Assembly (NCBI GenBank): GCA_039819785.1
Contig: JBCBRH010000006.1
Span: 62,001 to 126,000, forward strand
Length of the DNA: 64,000 nucleotides
DNA from: JBCBRD01 sp039819785
Lineage (GTDB): Bacteria > Pseudomonadota > Alphaproteobacteria > Rhizobiales > Hyphomicrobiaceae
Direction: 5' to 3'
Below, one piece after another: positions 43,827-53,477 of this stretch. The notes below the pieces were generated by a model. The model saw only the letters and a list, made by a program, of their open reading frames with translations, ran no database searches and was not told the origin of the DNA. The position numbers and the translations under genes were made by a program. Each line of letters begins with the position of its first letter. Position 1 is the stretch's first letter.

Positions 43827-44851
43827 GCACCAAACACCCCGGCAATGCCCCGCTCCACACGCACGCTTGATCCGGCATCATCCAATGGATCACGCCGCAA
43901 GCGGTGCCGCAGCGCCGATGGCGCGACCGCGCGCAGGTGCTCATCTGTTATCGCATCGTCACCTTGCAGGCACGCATAGGCCCGCGCCGCACGGATCAAC
44001 GTCAACTCCCCACGCAGACCATCCGTCCCCATCGCAAGGCACAACTCCGCTGCACGCTCAATCACGGCATCCGATGTCTCAATGGTCGGAAGACGCTTTT
44101 GAGCCGCCGTAATGCGGTCCCGATCGCGAGCCTCGGCTTCAGCAGCCTTCTCGACAAACCGATCGGGGTCCCGGTCGAAGGCATCGCGCGCCTTGATTAC
44201 CGCCACACGAGTCGCAAGGTCGCTTGGCGTACGCACCTCCACCGACAATCCAAACCGGTCAAGGAGTTGTGGCCGCAATTCACCCTCCTCCGGGTTACCA
44301 CTCCCAACCAGAACAAATCTCGCGGGATGGCGAATACTGACACCCTCGCGCTCAACCACGTTTTCGCCAGAAGCTGCAACGTCAAGCAACAGGTCCACAA
44401 GGTGATCTTCAAGCAGGTTGGCTTCGTCGATGTAAAGGAACCCGCGATGGGCGCGTGCAAGCAAACCGGGCTCAAACGCCTTCTCGCCATGTGAAAGCGC
44501 ACGCTCCAAATCCAACGCCCCAACCACCCGGTCTTCGGTCGCACCCAACGGCAGATCGACGACAGGCACCGGTACAGTTTGCGAACGTCCGTTTTTCTTG
44601 TTTTCCAGCCCCGCACACGCAGCCGCACATGTCGAGGTATCGCTGGCCGGGTCGCAGTTGTACGGACAGCCCGGAACCACTTGCATGGGCGGCAGCAAGG
44701 CCGCCAGCGCACGCACCGCCGTCGATTTACCCGTCCCACGATCCCCGAACACCCAGACCCCACCGATGGACGGATCGACAGCCGACATTAGAAGCGCCTG
44801 CTTCATCTCGTCCTGCGCGACGATGGCTGAAAAGGGGAAAACTGCGCGCAT
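43823..44851 (-). CDS. bchI: magnesium chelatase ATPase subunit I
   Basis: BchI is the AAA+ ATPase that drives magnesium chelation. The product (342 residues from ATG 44851) has Walker A GDRGTGKST near residue 38, a family insert with cysteines (GCPYNCDPASDTSTCAAAC), and Walker B in GFLYIDEANLLEDH. It also has VLVGSGNPEEGELRPQLLDRFG. I chose 44851 because AGGA lies ten bases before it; an ATG at 44860 is almost on top of that site. bchD follows with a four-base overlap. Confidence 0.95.
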   Translation of the reverse strand: MRAVFPFSAIVAQDEMKQALLMSAVDPSIGGVWVFGDRGTGKSTAVRALAALLPPMQVVPGCPYNCDPASDTSTCAAACAGLENKKNGRSQTVPVPVVDLPLGATEDRVVGALDLERALSHGEKAFEPGLLARAHRGFLYIDEANLLEDHLVDLLLDVAASGENVVEREGVSIRHPARFVLVGSGNPEEGELRPQLLDRFGLSVEVRTPSDLATRVAVIKARDAFDRDPDRFVEKAAEAEARDRDRITAAQKRLPTIETSDAVIERAAELCLAMGTDGLRGELTLIRAARAYACLQGDDAITDEHLRAVAPSALRHRLRRDPLDDAGSSVRVERGIAGVFGA

Positions 44852-45090
44852 AGTGATCATGTCCTGTGGTGAGCGTCGTGTTCAGCGCGGTGCGGAGCGG
44901 GGTCGAAGGGCCAGTCGACCTCACGTCGCAACGGCTGGTGGGCGGATCAAGCCCGATGGAGGACGGGCCGAAACCCGCCACATGCGGTTGCACCAGCTTT
45001 CACGCCAAAACACAATGCTCCTTAACTGCACAGGCCCGGTAACCGCCGCGCGCCGCCCAAGAAAATCAGGGCAGCGGCACGGTTGGCAGA

Positions 45091-47757
45091 TCAGGCCGAT
45101 ACATACCGCAGGCGCATCTCGCCAAGTTCCAGCAGATCACCTGGCACAACATCGGCTTCACGCGCACGCTTGCCATTCACCCACACGCCATTTCCGTGCG
45201 GTGGACTGAGATCTTGCAGATGGAACGCCTTGCCCAGCCCTTGGGTCAGAACGGCGTGATGACGGTGTACCGTAGGGTCGGTCAACACAACGTCGTTTTC
45301 CGGATGCCGCCCAAGCTTGGCCGCACTTTCGGTGATGGGGAAAATCATACTCGGGCGATCCACGTCGACCAGGAATGCAGCACCAGTCTCAGGCAGATGA
45401 ATTTGCGTCCGCCCGATCGTCTGCGATTTGGATCCCACCTCGGATTTATCACCACCATCGAGAAGATAAAGCAGAGCCGGCAGGAAGATGAGGTCGGCAA
45501 TGAGCGCGGAGCCAAGTGTAATCGCCGTCAAAAGACCCAGGTGGTGGTTGACCAGGAACCCGGACATCGCCAGCGCGCAGAAGCCAAGCCCGATGGCAAA
45601 CGTCGTCACGACAATGGCTGAACCCACCGTCCTGAAAACTTCCGCCATGGCATCTTCTGGATTGAGCAACCGCACTTCGCGCAGGAACCGGTATTTGTTC
45701 ATGAAGTGAACCGTATCGTCCACAACGATCCCAAACGTCATGGCGCACACCATGGCGCCAGCGAATGACACCTCGCCCACGAACAGTCCCCAGGCGCCAT
45801 AGGCGATTAACACCGGCATAACGTTTGGAAGCAGCGAAACAAACCCATACGAGATCTTGCCAAGCGCAAAGACCATCACAATCGATACCAGCACCAGCGA
45901 CAGGATCGTCCCATTGATCATGCCATCGATGTTCCGCGACGACAAAAGCCCAGCCAGGATCGACATACCCGTTGCAGGTGTCGCCAGATCACGATCAATC
46001 CGTTCAAAACGCGCGTCGGCAATTTCTTTGAAGTCCAATATCTTACGCGAGGAGATTTTGCCGAAAAACACTGTCAGCCGGGTTTCGTCAACGCCTTCTG
46101 CGTAAAGCAGTTTGCGTTCGTTTTCCGGGATCTTTTCATCGACAAGTTTTTTCAGCTGCTCGGCACCCTCAGCCGTCTTGGGAACACCACGGTCATCGGC
46201 AGCACCGGGTGCAAACACAGCCACAGACTTGTAGAGGTCAAGAATGCTGGATGTTGCGTTGACCTCATCGCGCTTCTTCAGCCAGTCGTTGAAATCAGCG
46301 AGACTTTCCAGATAGGCGACACTGTCGAGGGTTTTATTGCCCTTCGCGGGGATTGAATAGTGAATGCTGCCGATACCGGCGAACTTGTCTTCGTAAACGT
46401 TGGTGGCCTGACGGAATTCGAACCGCTCATCAAAGTACTTCGAGAACCTGTCATCAAACGTAACCGATCCAAGCCCGAACACGGCCACCGCAGCGACGAT
46501 GACAGCCAGCGCATTCAATGCAATGTGGTTGCGTGTAACCACCCGCGAAAGCGACTTCAGCCAGACATGCAACAAGGGTTCTTTGTCCAGCGGCTTGGGC
46601 GCCTTGAAGGTCGTCAACAACGCCGGCAGGAACGTAAACGAAAAGATCAGGACCACGACCAGCCCGAATGCAACGAGATTCCCAAGATGCCGGAACGGCG
46701 GTGAGTCGGAGAAGTTAAGCGACAGGAACGACGCCACCGTCGTGATGAGCGCCAGGACGACCGGCTTGAAGTTCGACCGCAGGGATTTGCCCAGCGCCAG
46801 CAAAGATGGGTCACCAGCCCGGCAGCCATCCTGCCACGCAAAGACAATGTGAACGCAAGTCGCAACCGCCAGTCCGTTCAAGACACTGACCGTTCCCGCG
46901 CTGATGCCGTTCAAAACGAGCCCGAACCAGCCCGCCATGCCCATTGTGATGACAATCGACACGATCAGGACTGTCAGCGTTGCCACTGTCGCGCCCAGCG
47001 AGCGGTAGCACAGAAACAAGAACAGGAGCATCGCACCGAACTGGATCGGCATCAGCGTCTTCAGGTCGTTCTTGAACGCGGCATCGAAACTCGATGGCAA
47101 CATGGCGTCGCCTGTGATGACGACATTGAGGTCGTCGAAGTCTTCATTGACCTCGTCTTTCAGCTCCTTGATCTGTTCCACGCTGTCGTTGAATAGATCA
47201 TCCTCTTCACCGGGAAGCTGCACGGTCACGGAAACCAGCGCGGCCTCTTTGTCCTTTGAAAACAGCTTCTCAAAGTCTTCAGGTTTTTCGTTGATTTTGT
47301 CGAGGACGCCTTCGTAGTCAGCATCGCTCGGCGCATCGATGTCCTTTAGCGAAAACCGTCGAACCGTATTGTCGGCCTGTGTGCGCTCAATCAGCGGCTG
47401 ATCGGCAACCGAGACTGTCTTGACGATCCCGTCGATGTCGCTGACATCCTTGGAGATTTTTCGAAGCGCCTTGAGCGCGTCAATACCCAGCTCGCCATCA
47501 TCATCCCGGCGCAAGACATAGACGGCTGAATTGATCCGACCGTAATTGCTTTCGAAAGTATCGAACAGCACACGATCATCAGTGGTTTCGCCAAAGTAGA
47601 CCCGTGGGTCACGGTCAAATTTCAGCTGGGTCAGCCCCGCACCTGCCGCTACGGTGACGAGGGCGACGACGCCAAAAACGATCCAACGATAACTTTGGGC
47701 GAGTGTACCCAGCCCTGATAAGTGTGCCACGGCGCGCTCCGCTGACGGTTTCGCCAC
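45091..47757 (-). CDS. MMPL/RND-superfamily transporter with C-terminal FHA domain
   Basis: Residues 1 to about 790 are a full MMPL-type RND exporter. It has an N-terminal helix, a large periplasmic domain rich in Asp/Glu, a first bundle of helices (LNGISAGTVSVLNGLAVATCVHIVFAW), a second periplasmic domain, and a second bundle (FGIVVDDTVHFMNKYRFLRE). Residues 800-888 form a cytoplasmic FHA domain with KLGRHPENDVVL, TVHRHHAVL, GNGVWVNGK and LELGEMRLRYV. FHA domains bind phosphothreonine, so phosphorylated partners could control the exporter. The start is GTG 47757; a GTG at 47730 with CGGAG before it is also possible. The substrate is unknown. This domain pairing is not one I know as characterised. 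Confidence 0.88.
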   Translation of the reverse strand: MAKPSAERAVAHLSGLGTLAQSYRWIVFGVVALVTVAAGAGLTQLKFDRDPRVYFGETTDDRVLFDTFESNYGRINSAVYVLRRDDDGELGIDALKALRKISKDVSDIDGIVKTVSVADQPLIERTQADNTVRRFSLKDIDAPSDADYEGVLDKINEKPEDFEKLFSKDKEAALVSVTVQLPGEEDDLFNDSVEQIKELKDEVNEDFDDLNVVITGDAMLPSSFDAAFKNDLKTLMPIQFGAMLLFLFLCYRSLGATVATLTVLIVSIVITMGMAGWFGLVLNGISAGTVSVLNGLAVATCVHIVFAWQDGCRAGDPSLLALGKSLRSNFKPVVLALITTVASFLSLNFSDSPPFRHLGNLVAFGLVVVLIFSFTFLPALLTTFKAPKPLDKEPLLHVWLKSLSRVVTRNHIALNALAVIVAAVAVFGLGSVTFDDRFSKYFDERFEFRQATNVYEDKFAGIGSIHYSIPAKGNKTLDSVAYLESLADFNDWLKKRDEVNATSSILDLYKSVAVFAPGAADDRGVPKTAEGAEQLKKLVDEKIPENERKLLYAEGVDETRLTVFFGKISSRKILDFKEIADARFERIDRDLATPATGMSILAGLLSSRNIDGMINGTILSLVLVSIVMVFALGKISYGFVSLLPNVMPVLIAYGAWGLFVGEVSFAGAMVCAMTFGIVVDDTVHFMNKYRFLREVRLLNPEDAMAEVFRTVGSAIVVTTFAIGLGFCALAMSGFLVNHHLGLLTAITLGSALIADLIFLPALLYLLDGGDKSEVGSKSQTIGRTQIHLPETGAAFLVDVDRPSMIFPITESAAKLGRHPENDVVLTDPTVHRHHAVLTQGLGKAFHLQDLSPPHGNGVWVNGKRAREADVVPGDLLELGEMRLRYVSA

Positions 47758-48025
47758 CCGAAAAAGGCGTGACGGTCCGTCAATTAAACATGGAAGAAAC
47801 CAGCCCGGACAGGCTGGACGATCGTTATGGAAAATACCGGATAATCAGCCTGGGAAAGTCTCATGCGGAACACACCGCGAGACTGAATCGAATCCAAACC
47901 ATTAATTTACTGCCCCTCACCCGTCCAACATCCCAAATCCCCTGCCATCAGATAACATATTTGGCACCTACAATCTTCATGCCAAACAGCTGACCAGAGC
48001 GCGGATCAGAAAGCTGGTCGATGGA

Positions 48026-49381
48026 TCAACCATCAGCACGCGGCTTGGCAGCTCGCATAATCCGGTCGGACAAATCCCGTACAAGAACAACCGCACACGC
48101 AGCAGACATGATCACCAGAAGCGGTGCCACGGCGATCGTAACCACACCGAAGGTATCAAGCGTCTCTGGCGCTTCCATTTGGCCAGCCAGCATCAAAGCG
48201 CCGCCTGCAATGAGCAACACCCACCACAACCAAACCACCATGCGACGCCCCCACGGGCCACTCCCAACGGGATCGACCGCGGTGACGACCTCATAAAGCC
48301 GCCCGATCACGCGTGGCGGTTGGATAAGATGAATGACCGGCACAAACCAGGCCAACGGCCCGTTCATGACCCGGTGAAACAGCCCGCTCCCATTGCCGAA
48401 GGGTACCGCCCGGTCGACGGCGGCATGCCAGGCGATAAACACAAGCGCACAAAGCCCGTAGACAACCATCGTTCCAATAACCAATCCCCGATAGGCATCA
48501 ATATCCCAGGCAAATGACCAAGGGTCGACGGCATTGGCAAATGTACTGCCGGTCTCGCCGTCCTCATCAAGGATATTGGACAGTTCGACTCCGAAAATGG
48601 ACAGGACATCCTTTGCTTTGTCTTCCACCGCGGACGATTTGGACGCCACCGACAGCAAAATGACTCTGACCGTCAACACCATGCTCGTCAGCACAATGGT
48701 CGCCAGCAACAGAACTTGAGCCCCCCAGGCGAGCGGCATCAGCATGGATGGCGGCGCAAACTGCGCCCGCGACGACGGCAGCGTATCACGCCGGACGGCT
48801 GACGCTTCCGGCCGGACAGTGGCTGGCATGACGGCTTGTTCACCACCCATCGGCGCCCGACCGCGACGAGCCTCCGCGATCAACGCCTGTGCGGCGGCAT
48901 AGGCTTCATCGTCAATTCCTCCGGCCACCGGCGGAAGCGGACCACCTCCCGCAAGCCTACGATCACTTCTGGATGAAGGCTTGGCCTTCGGCGATGGAGG
49001 CTCGCCACCAGATGGCACAACAGCCGCCGCGGGTTGAAACGAAATCTGAAATTCGAAATCAGCAATCTGCAGGCGCTGCCCGGGTGACCAGACGGCGCGT
49101 TCAAACGGCTTTCCATCAAGAAAAGCCCCGTTTGCACTTCCATGATCCATAATGTGAATGCGTTCACCAGCGCGCTCAACACTCACATGTTGCCGGGACA
49201 CCCTGATGTCTTCAAGGCAGATAAAGCTGCCGCGCGCACGCCCGATGTTGAAGGACCCATCCTTGGCAATCGTTCTGCTTTGCCATGCACCACCTGCACC
49301 CGCCAAGACACCTTGGTCAGCGGAGAGTTGACGCCAGGAAATGACCGCGATCATGCCATGCCTCACGAATGTGGGTGCCAC
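48026..49381 (-). CDS. FHA-domain protein with DUF4328-like membrane region
   Basis: The 451-residue product has an N-terminal FHA domain (about 25-115: NIGRARGSFICLE, DIRVSRQHVSVE, HGSANGAFLDGK). A Pro/Ser-rich linker and four or so transmembrane helices (from about residue 212) follow. The membrane part has the DUF4328 pattern: WHAAVDRAVPFGNG, NGPLAWFVPVIHLIQPPRVI and GRLYEVV. The conserved Arg, Ser, His and Asn of a phosphopeptide-binding FHA are all present. The start is GTG 49381, or ATG 49354. It lies between the MMPL-FHA gene and the porin. Confidence 0.85.
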   Translation of the reverse strand: MAPTFVRHGMIAVISWRQLSADQGVLAGAGGAWQSRTIAKDGSFNIGRARGSFICLEDIRVSRQHVSVERAGERIHIMDHGSANGAFLDGKPFERAVWSPGQRLQIADFEFQISFQPAAAVVPSGGEPPSPKAKPSSRSDRRLAGGGPLPPVAGGIDDEAYAAAQALIAEARRGRAPMGGEQAVMPATVRPEASAVRRDTLPSSRAQFAPPSMLMPLAWGAQVLLLATIVLTSMVLTVRVILLSVASKSSAVEDKAKDVLSIFGVELSNILDEDGETGSTFANAVDPWSFAWDIDAYRGLVIGTMVVYGLCALVFIAWHAAVDRAVPFGNGSGLFHRVMNGPLAWFVPVIHLIQPPRVIGRLYEVVTAVDPVGSGPWGRRMVVWLWWVLLIAGGALMLAGQMEAPETLDTFGVVTIAVAPLLVIMSAACAVVLVRDLSDRIMRAAKPRADG

Positions 49382-49550
49382 GTCTCACAACGAGGAGAAC
49401 AGGCTTAAGACGCTATCTTAGCAGATGCAGCAAAGCGCCAACGTTCCCTGCGTTACCATCGGACACATGAAATGACCACGCCGGAGCGAGGAACGTGTAA
49501 ACGCCAAGCAAAATGGCAAACGCCCCTTCCAACAGATCCCTGCGCCAAAC

Positions 49551-49583
49551 AAAAAAGCCGCCGGCACGAAGCCAACGGCTTTT
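49551..49583 (-). terminator. Rho-independent terminator after porin gene
   Basis: On the minus strand AAAAGCCGTTGGC pairs with GCCGGCGGCTTTT (13 bp, two G-U pairs) around a TTCGT loop, followed by a T-run. It lies about 30 bp after the porin stop and separates the porin from the FHA/DUF4328 gene downstream. Confidence 0.88.
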
Positions 49584-49610
49584 GAATGTCTGCAAAAGCG
49601 CAGCTGCAAA

Positions 49611-51098
49611 TCAGAACTTGATGCGCGCGCCCGTCATCACGGTATCCATTTGGATATCATAATCGCCGGGCTGACCATTGCGGATCTGGAAGGCCAGGTC
49701 CGTCACGTCGTCCGCCCAATAGTGCCGGTAGGCGGCATAGACTTCCATGGCAGCAGAGTCGATGTGCTGGACGACACCGAAACCGATCATGTGCGACTGT
49801 TCAAGCAGATCGTCCTGCGAACGGAAGATGGAAACAACGTTCGTATTCGCCAGATCAAGGCCGATATCCCAAGCGGTGTAATACTCACCGTAAATGGACG
49901 TCTTACCGATCGGCATGAACTTTCTGAACACGCCCGCCTTGGCGTAGAAGTACTTTGCATCTTCGAGCGCAATCTGACCATTGATGAAGTCGTTCAGCGC
50001 CGCACCCGTTTCAGGATCGTTCAAAGAAAAGAAGCTTCCGTTAACTGGATCATATTCGACCTGACCACCAGCAAACGTGGCAAACAGCCCGGTCGGCTGG
50101 TGCAGGATCGACCCAGATGCAACCAAAGCCTTCTGATCAAGTTCGACGTTGTTCGTGAGATCCAGCAGCGTCTCGGTGTCCACGGTCACACCGTCGCGAT
50201 AGCCGATACCGGCCGCAACCTGGAAATCGCGAACGGTGCCTGCATACCGCAAAGCAACGTCCCAATCGTCATCCTCGCCCCATGCAGCTGAAAACGTAAA
50301 GCCGGCAAATGATGGAGAGACATAGTGGACAAAGTTGCCTCGACCACCATCAAGGTTGCCAATGAACAGGTCTGCGATAAAGGACGGCGAACCCTGCCCG
50401 TTCAGCAATGCGCCGATCGTTGCCCGTCCGGCGATCTGAGGAGAAAACCCGTCCTCATCGCGAACAAAGAAGGTTTCGTTCCAGGTCTCAACCGACGACA
50501 GAGCAACCGACGTGGACCCGGACAAATCGATTTCCGCGATACCATCTGTTGCCTGCGACCCTTGTCCAACAATCACACGGCCGAACCGGTCATTCTTCAA
50601 AAACCAGTTCGCGTGCCGGATGCGGACAGGTGTAGGACCGTCATCTCCAACGCCGGTGAATGAATCGATGAATGCTGTGCCCGCGGTCCGATTGTAGTTC
50701 ACAAACGAGGCATTGCCCTGGTCCGCGAAATCGGATGCCGCAATGGAAAGGTCGAGCTCAATCCGATAGCCCGCGGTCCACTCGCTGTTGATACGAGCCT
50801 GTCCCTCGAAGCCCACTTTGTTCTTTGTGGTCGAGTTGGTCAGCACATAGGCATTGGATTCCGCCTGGTCATCCCAGAACATAACCGATTGGTTGACCTC
50901 GCCATAAATGAACAGCGACACCTTCCGATTGCCCTTGCGTACGGTCGTCGCTTCAAGCTCGGCGATCCGTTCCTCTAGGTCCGCGCAACAGTCACCACCG
51001 AAGTCGGCGGCATAGCTCGTTGCGGAAAAGAGCAGGCTGGAAGCAAATCCAGCAGCAATGGCAACCCCACAGAATCGCGAAATGGTGCGATGTAACAT
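49611..51098 (-). CDS. outer-membrane porin of rhizobial type
   Basis: The 495-residue product has a signal peptide (cleavage near ATSYA-ADF) and then CCADLEERIAELEATTVRKGNRKVSL, here seen as the short motifs CCADLEERIAELEATT and RKGNRKVSLFIYGEVN. These are the typical N-terminus of porins in Hyphomicrobiales. The rest is beta-strand-rich, and the last residue is Phe, as needed for outer-membrane insertion. It has its own strong terminator and a 271-bp upstream gap, so it is probably a separate transcript inside the signalling group. Substrate specificity cannot be read. Confidence 0.92.
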   Translation of the reverse strand: MLHRTISRFCGVAIAAGFASSLLFSATSYAADFGGDCCADLEERIAELEATTVRKGNRKVSLFIYGEVNQSVMFWDDQAESNAYVLTNSTTKNKVGFEGQARINSEWTAGYRIELDLSIAASDFADQGNASFVNYNRTAGTAFIDSFTGVGDDGPTPVRIRHANWFLKNDRFGRVIVGQGSQATDGIAEIDLSGSTSVALSSVETWNETFFVRDEDGFSPQIAGRATIGALLNGQGSPSFIADLFIGNLDGGRGNFVHYVSPSFAGFTFSAAWGEDDDWDVALRYAGTVRDFQVAAGIGYRDGVTVDTETLLDLTNNVELDQKALVASGSILHQPTGLFATFAGGQVEYDPVNGSFFSLNDPETGAALNDFINGQIALEDAKYFYAKAGVFRKFMPIGKTSIYGEYYTAWDIGLDLANTNVVSIFRSQDDLLEQSHMIGFGVVQHIDSAAMEVYAAYRHYWADDVTDLAFQIRNGQPGDYDIQMDTVMTGARIKF

Positions 51099-51369
51099 CT
51101 TGGTCGGCTCCGATGTCCGGTTCCGAGCACGCCTGTACGAAGTCTCGGAGGCAAAAAAGAAAGCGTGCGATTTGCCTCGTATGATTCGGCCGTTCTACTC
51201 AACGGCAACCACCCAAAAAAAAGTTAATGCAACACCAGTGGGGCCCGATGAACACGGTGTCTCTCGCCGGGCCAGACCTGAACCATGCCTCACAAGCCAG
51301 CCAGCGACACAGCAACTTAATGCGCATGCTGAGCACCGGAAAACGCAGCCGGATGTTTGGCTTAAATCA

Positions 51370-52251
51370 TCACGACAGCGCAAAAAACTCTGGCGGATTG
51401 GCGTGGTCAAACCCCTCCAGTGCATGCGATCCAACACTTGTTAGCGGCACAAGATCGGCCAGCGCCGCCTTGGCTGTCGAACTGAACAACAATTGCGTAT
51501 TGAGGCTGGCTGCCAGCTTTTCCATCCGGAAGACATAGTTGACGTCGAGCCCCATCAGGCTCTCTTCGCCCATGGAACCGCTGCCGCCGGCCGTGATTTT
51601 TCCCAAATGAATGGCAAGCCGGAACTTCAGCGCACCATCTTGCTGACCCAGCCGCACGAACTGTTGCAGCGCCTTCAAGATACTGCCGGCCGCCGTCTTA
51701 TCATCAGCCCAATAGGCCAAAAATCCATCGCCCAGGTACTTGTTGATCGAACCATCACACGTATCGACAATCTTGCCGCAATCTGAAAGCCAACGACCAA
51801 CAAACCGCGCGGCCTCTTCCGGCGGCAATTGAGCCGCCAGCCTGGATGACCCGACGAGATCGCCCACCACAAGCCACACGCGCCGTTCCGAAATCTCAAT
51901 GACCGTTTCCATCGGCACACCTGATGGGCCGGTTGCCGGTTCGGAATAACCGGTATCATGGAAGAAGGTGAGGCTTTGGCGGGCAATCTGGATCCGGTCC
52001 TCATTCTTCAAGGCCGTCGGCATCGAAAGCCGCTTGCCGTTCAGATAGGTCCCGTTCCCGCTGCCTAAATCGATAATCCAATACGACCGGTCATCCTGCC
52101 GATGGATAAGCGCATGCCGCCGTGAAACCTTGTCGTCTTTCAAAATGATATCGTTTTCTTCCGCCCGCCCGATCGAACAGCTGGCTCCAACGATCCACTC
52201 CTGCCCGGTACCGGACTGGACGAACACGCGACCGACTTTGAGATCTCTCAT
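51370..52251 (-). CDS. FHA domain fused to class III adenylate/guanylate cyclase
   Basis: The 293-residue soluble product has an N-terminal FHA domain (about 20-100: SIGRAEENDIIL, KVSRRHALIHR, GSGNGTYLNGK) and a C-terminal class III cyclase domain. The first metal aspartate is in VVGDLVGSSRLA. The second metal aspartate and the adenine-type lysine are in NKYLGDGFLAYW. The transition-state Asn and Arg are in GLDVNYVFRMEK. All key residues for an active adenylate cyclase appear present. It lies 94 bp after a Ser/Thr kinase gene, so phosphothreonine binding to the FHA part may control cAMP production; that is inference. Confidence 0.88.
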   Translation of the reverse strand: MRDLKVGRVFVQSGTGQEWIVGASCSIGRAEENDIILKDDKVSRRHALIHRQDDRSYWIIDLGSGNGTYLNGKRLSMPTALKNEDRIQIARQSLTFFHDTGYSEPATGPSGVPMETVIEISERRVWLVVGDLVGSSRLAAQLPPEEAARFVGRWLSDCGKIVDTCDGSINKYLGDGFLAYWADDKTAAGSILKALQQFVRLGQQDGALKFRLAIHLGKITAGGSGSMGEESLMGLDVNYVFRMEKLAASLNTQLLFSSTAKAALADLVPLTSVGSHALEGFDHANPPEFFALS

Positions 52252-52345
52252 ACCAACATCACCACGCTTCTACTTGTTTTGGTTCCGTTGCCGGTTCCAA
52301 CAACCAACATCGATGAACGCGCGAGCCCCCATCAAGCAACTCCGC

Positions 52346-53311
52346 TCATCGTTTGGAAAACCACTGCGTCATGGATGCCCAAACATTTCCAGGGCTACTC
52401 ACCGGCGCGGGCGTCTCAAAATGCGGCTGCGAGTGGTCGACATACGACAACCCGCCGTTGAGCCAATCGTCCACGGACTGAGGCCTGTCCTTCGGCAAGG
52501 GCTGCAACGCCCAGTCCAGTGCTTCCAGAAACTCTGGCCGATAATACCCAGCACCAATGTCACTGACCGGGACACAGCGGTCATTCAATGTGCGTTCCGG
52601 AGCCTCGGGCGGCACTTCACCTACGATACACTCATACATGGACGCCCCAAGTGAATAGATATCTGTCCACGGGCCTTGCGACTGCCCGGTCGCCACATAC
52701 TGCTCAAAGGGCGCGTAACCCGGCGTCAGCAAAGCCGCAAACGTTTGAGATTTCTGCGCCACCAATTGGCGCGCCGCGCCAAAATCAATCAGGATCGGCG
52801 TCAGGTGTTCAGCGATCATGATGTTCTTCGGCGCGATATCCCGGTGCAGCAAACCTTGTTCGTGCACGGTCTTGAGCGCTGAGACCGTCGGCAGCAAAAT
52901 GAGGTCGAGCTCTTCCTGGGTCGGTTTACGGCCAAGCGACTTCAGCCACGCTTTCAGGTTCGGGCCGTCAATAAAATCGAGGATCATGTAGGCCGTGCCG
53001 TTCGCGCGGAAAAGCCGGTTCACACCGACAATATTCAAATGGCGAAGGCTCGCGAGCATCGACGCCTCGTTCATGAATTTCTCTAGACCCCAGGTATATC
53101 CACCTTTGATATTTCCCGGCCGTTCCTCGACGGAGTAGTCCTTATGGCGCACAGCCATACTAACGGGATAGTATTCCTTGACGGCCACCAATGCATCCAG
53201 CCGCACATCACGCGCACGATAGGTGACGCCGAACCCGCCAGAACCGATGACGGCTTCCACCTTGTATTCACCGATCAGCGTTCCGATCGGAAGTGTGTTT
53301 CCAGCCGCCAT
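52346..53311 (-). CDS. soluble Ser/Thr protein kinase
   Basis: The 321-residue product is a Hanks-type kinase domain with almost nothing else. It has the glycine loop VIGSGGFGVTYRARD, the lysine in LVAVKEYYP, the catalytic loop HRDIAPKNIMI and DFGAARQ. The region between TPGYAPFEQY and GPWTDIYSLG fits an activation segment. The usual lysine of HRDxKxxN is replaced by Ala, with a Lys two residues later, a variant seen in some bacterial kinases. No transmembrane helix is visible. It resembles the kinase domain at 57592. It lies between the PP2C and FHA-cyclase genes on the same strand. Confidence 0.92.
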   Translation of the reverse strand: MAAGNTLPIGTLIGEYKVEAVIGSGGFGVTYRARDVRLDALVAVKEYYPVSMAVRHKDYSVEERPGNIKGGYTWGLEKFMNEASMLASLRHLNIVGVNRLFRANGTAYMILDFIDGPNLKAWLKSLGRKPTQEELDLILLPTVSALKTVHEQGLLHRDIAPKNIMIAEHLTPILIDFGAARQLVAQKSQTFAALLTPGYAPFEQYVATGQSQGPWTDIYSLGASMYECIVGEVPPEAPERTLNDRCVPVSDIGAGYYRPEFLEALDWALQPLPKDRPQSVDDWLNGGLSYVDHSQPHFETPAPVSSPGNVWASMTQWFSKR

Positions 53312-53477
53312 GCGTCAATCGCCGCAAATCAAAAAGTACATCACACGCCCTAAACCAAGTCATTGCAATCGAAGCAGTCGCATCAGGTCCGCTGCATCTG
53401 CTCTTGAGGTCTGACATCCAAAACACGCGTGGTCGGACAAGACCGTCACTTCAGCTGAGAACATCCTGAAGTCGCGA

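Noticed and set aside
45091..47757. HpnN-type hopanoid exporter
   Set aside because: There are no hopanoid genes nearby, and the C-terminal FHA domain is not part of HpnN; only the general MMPL family can be supported.
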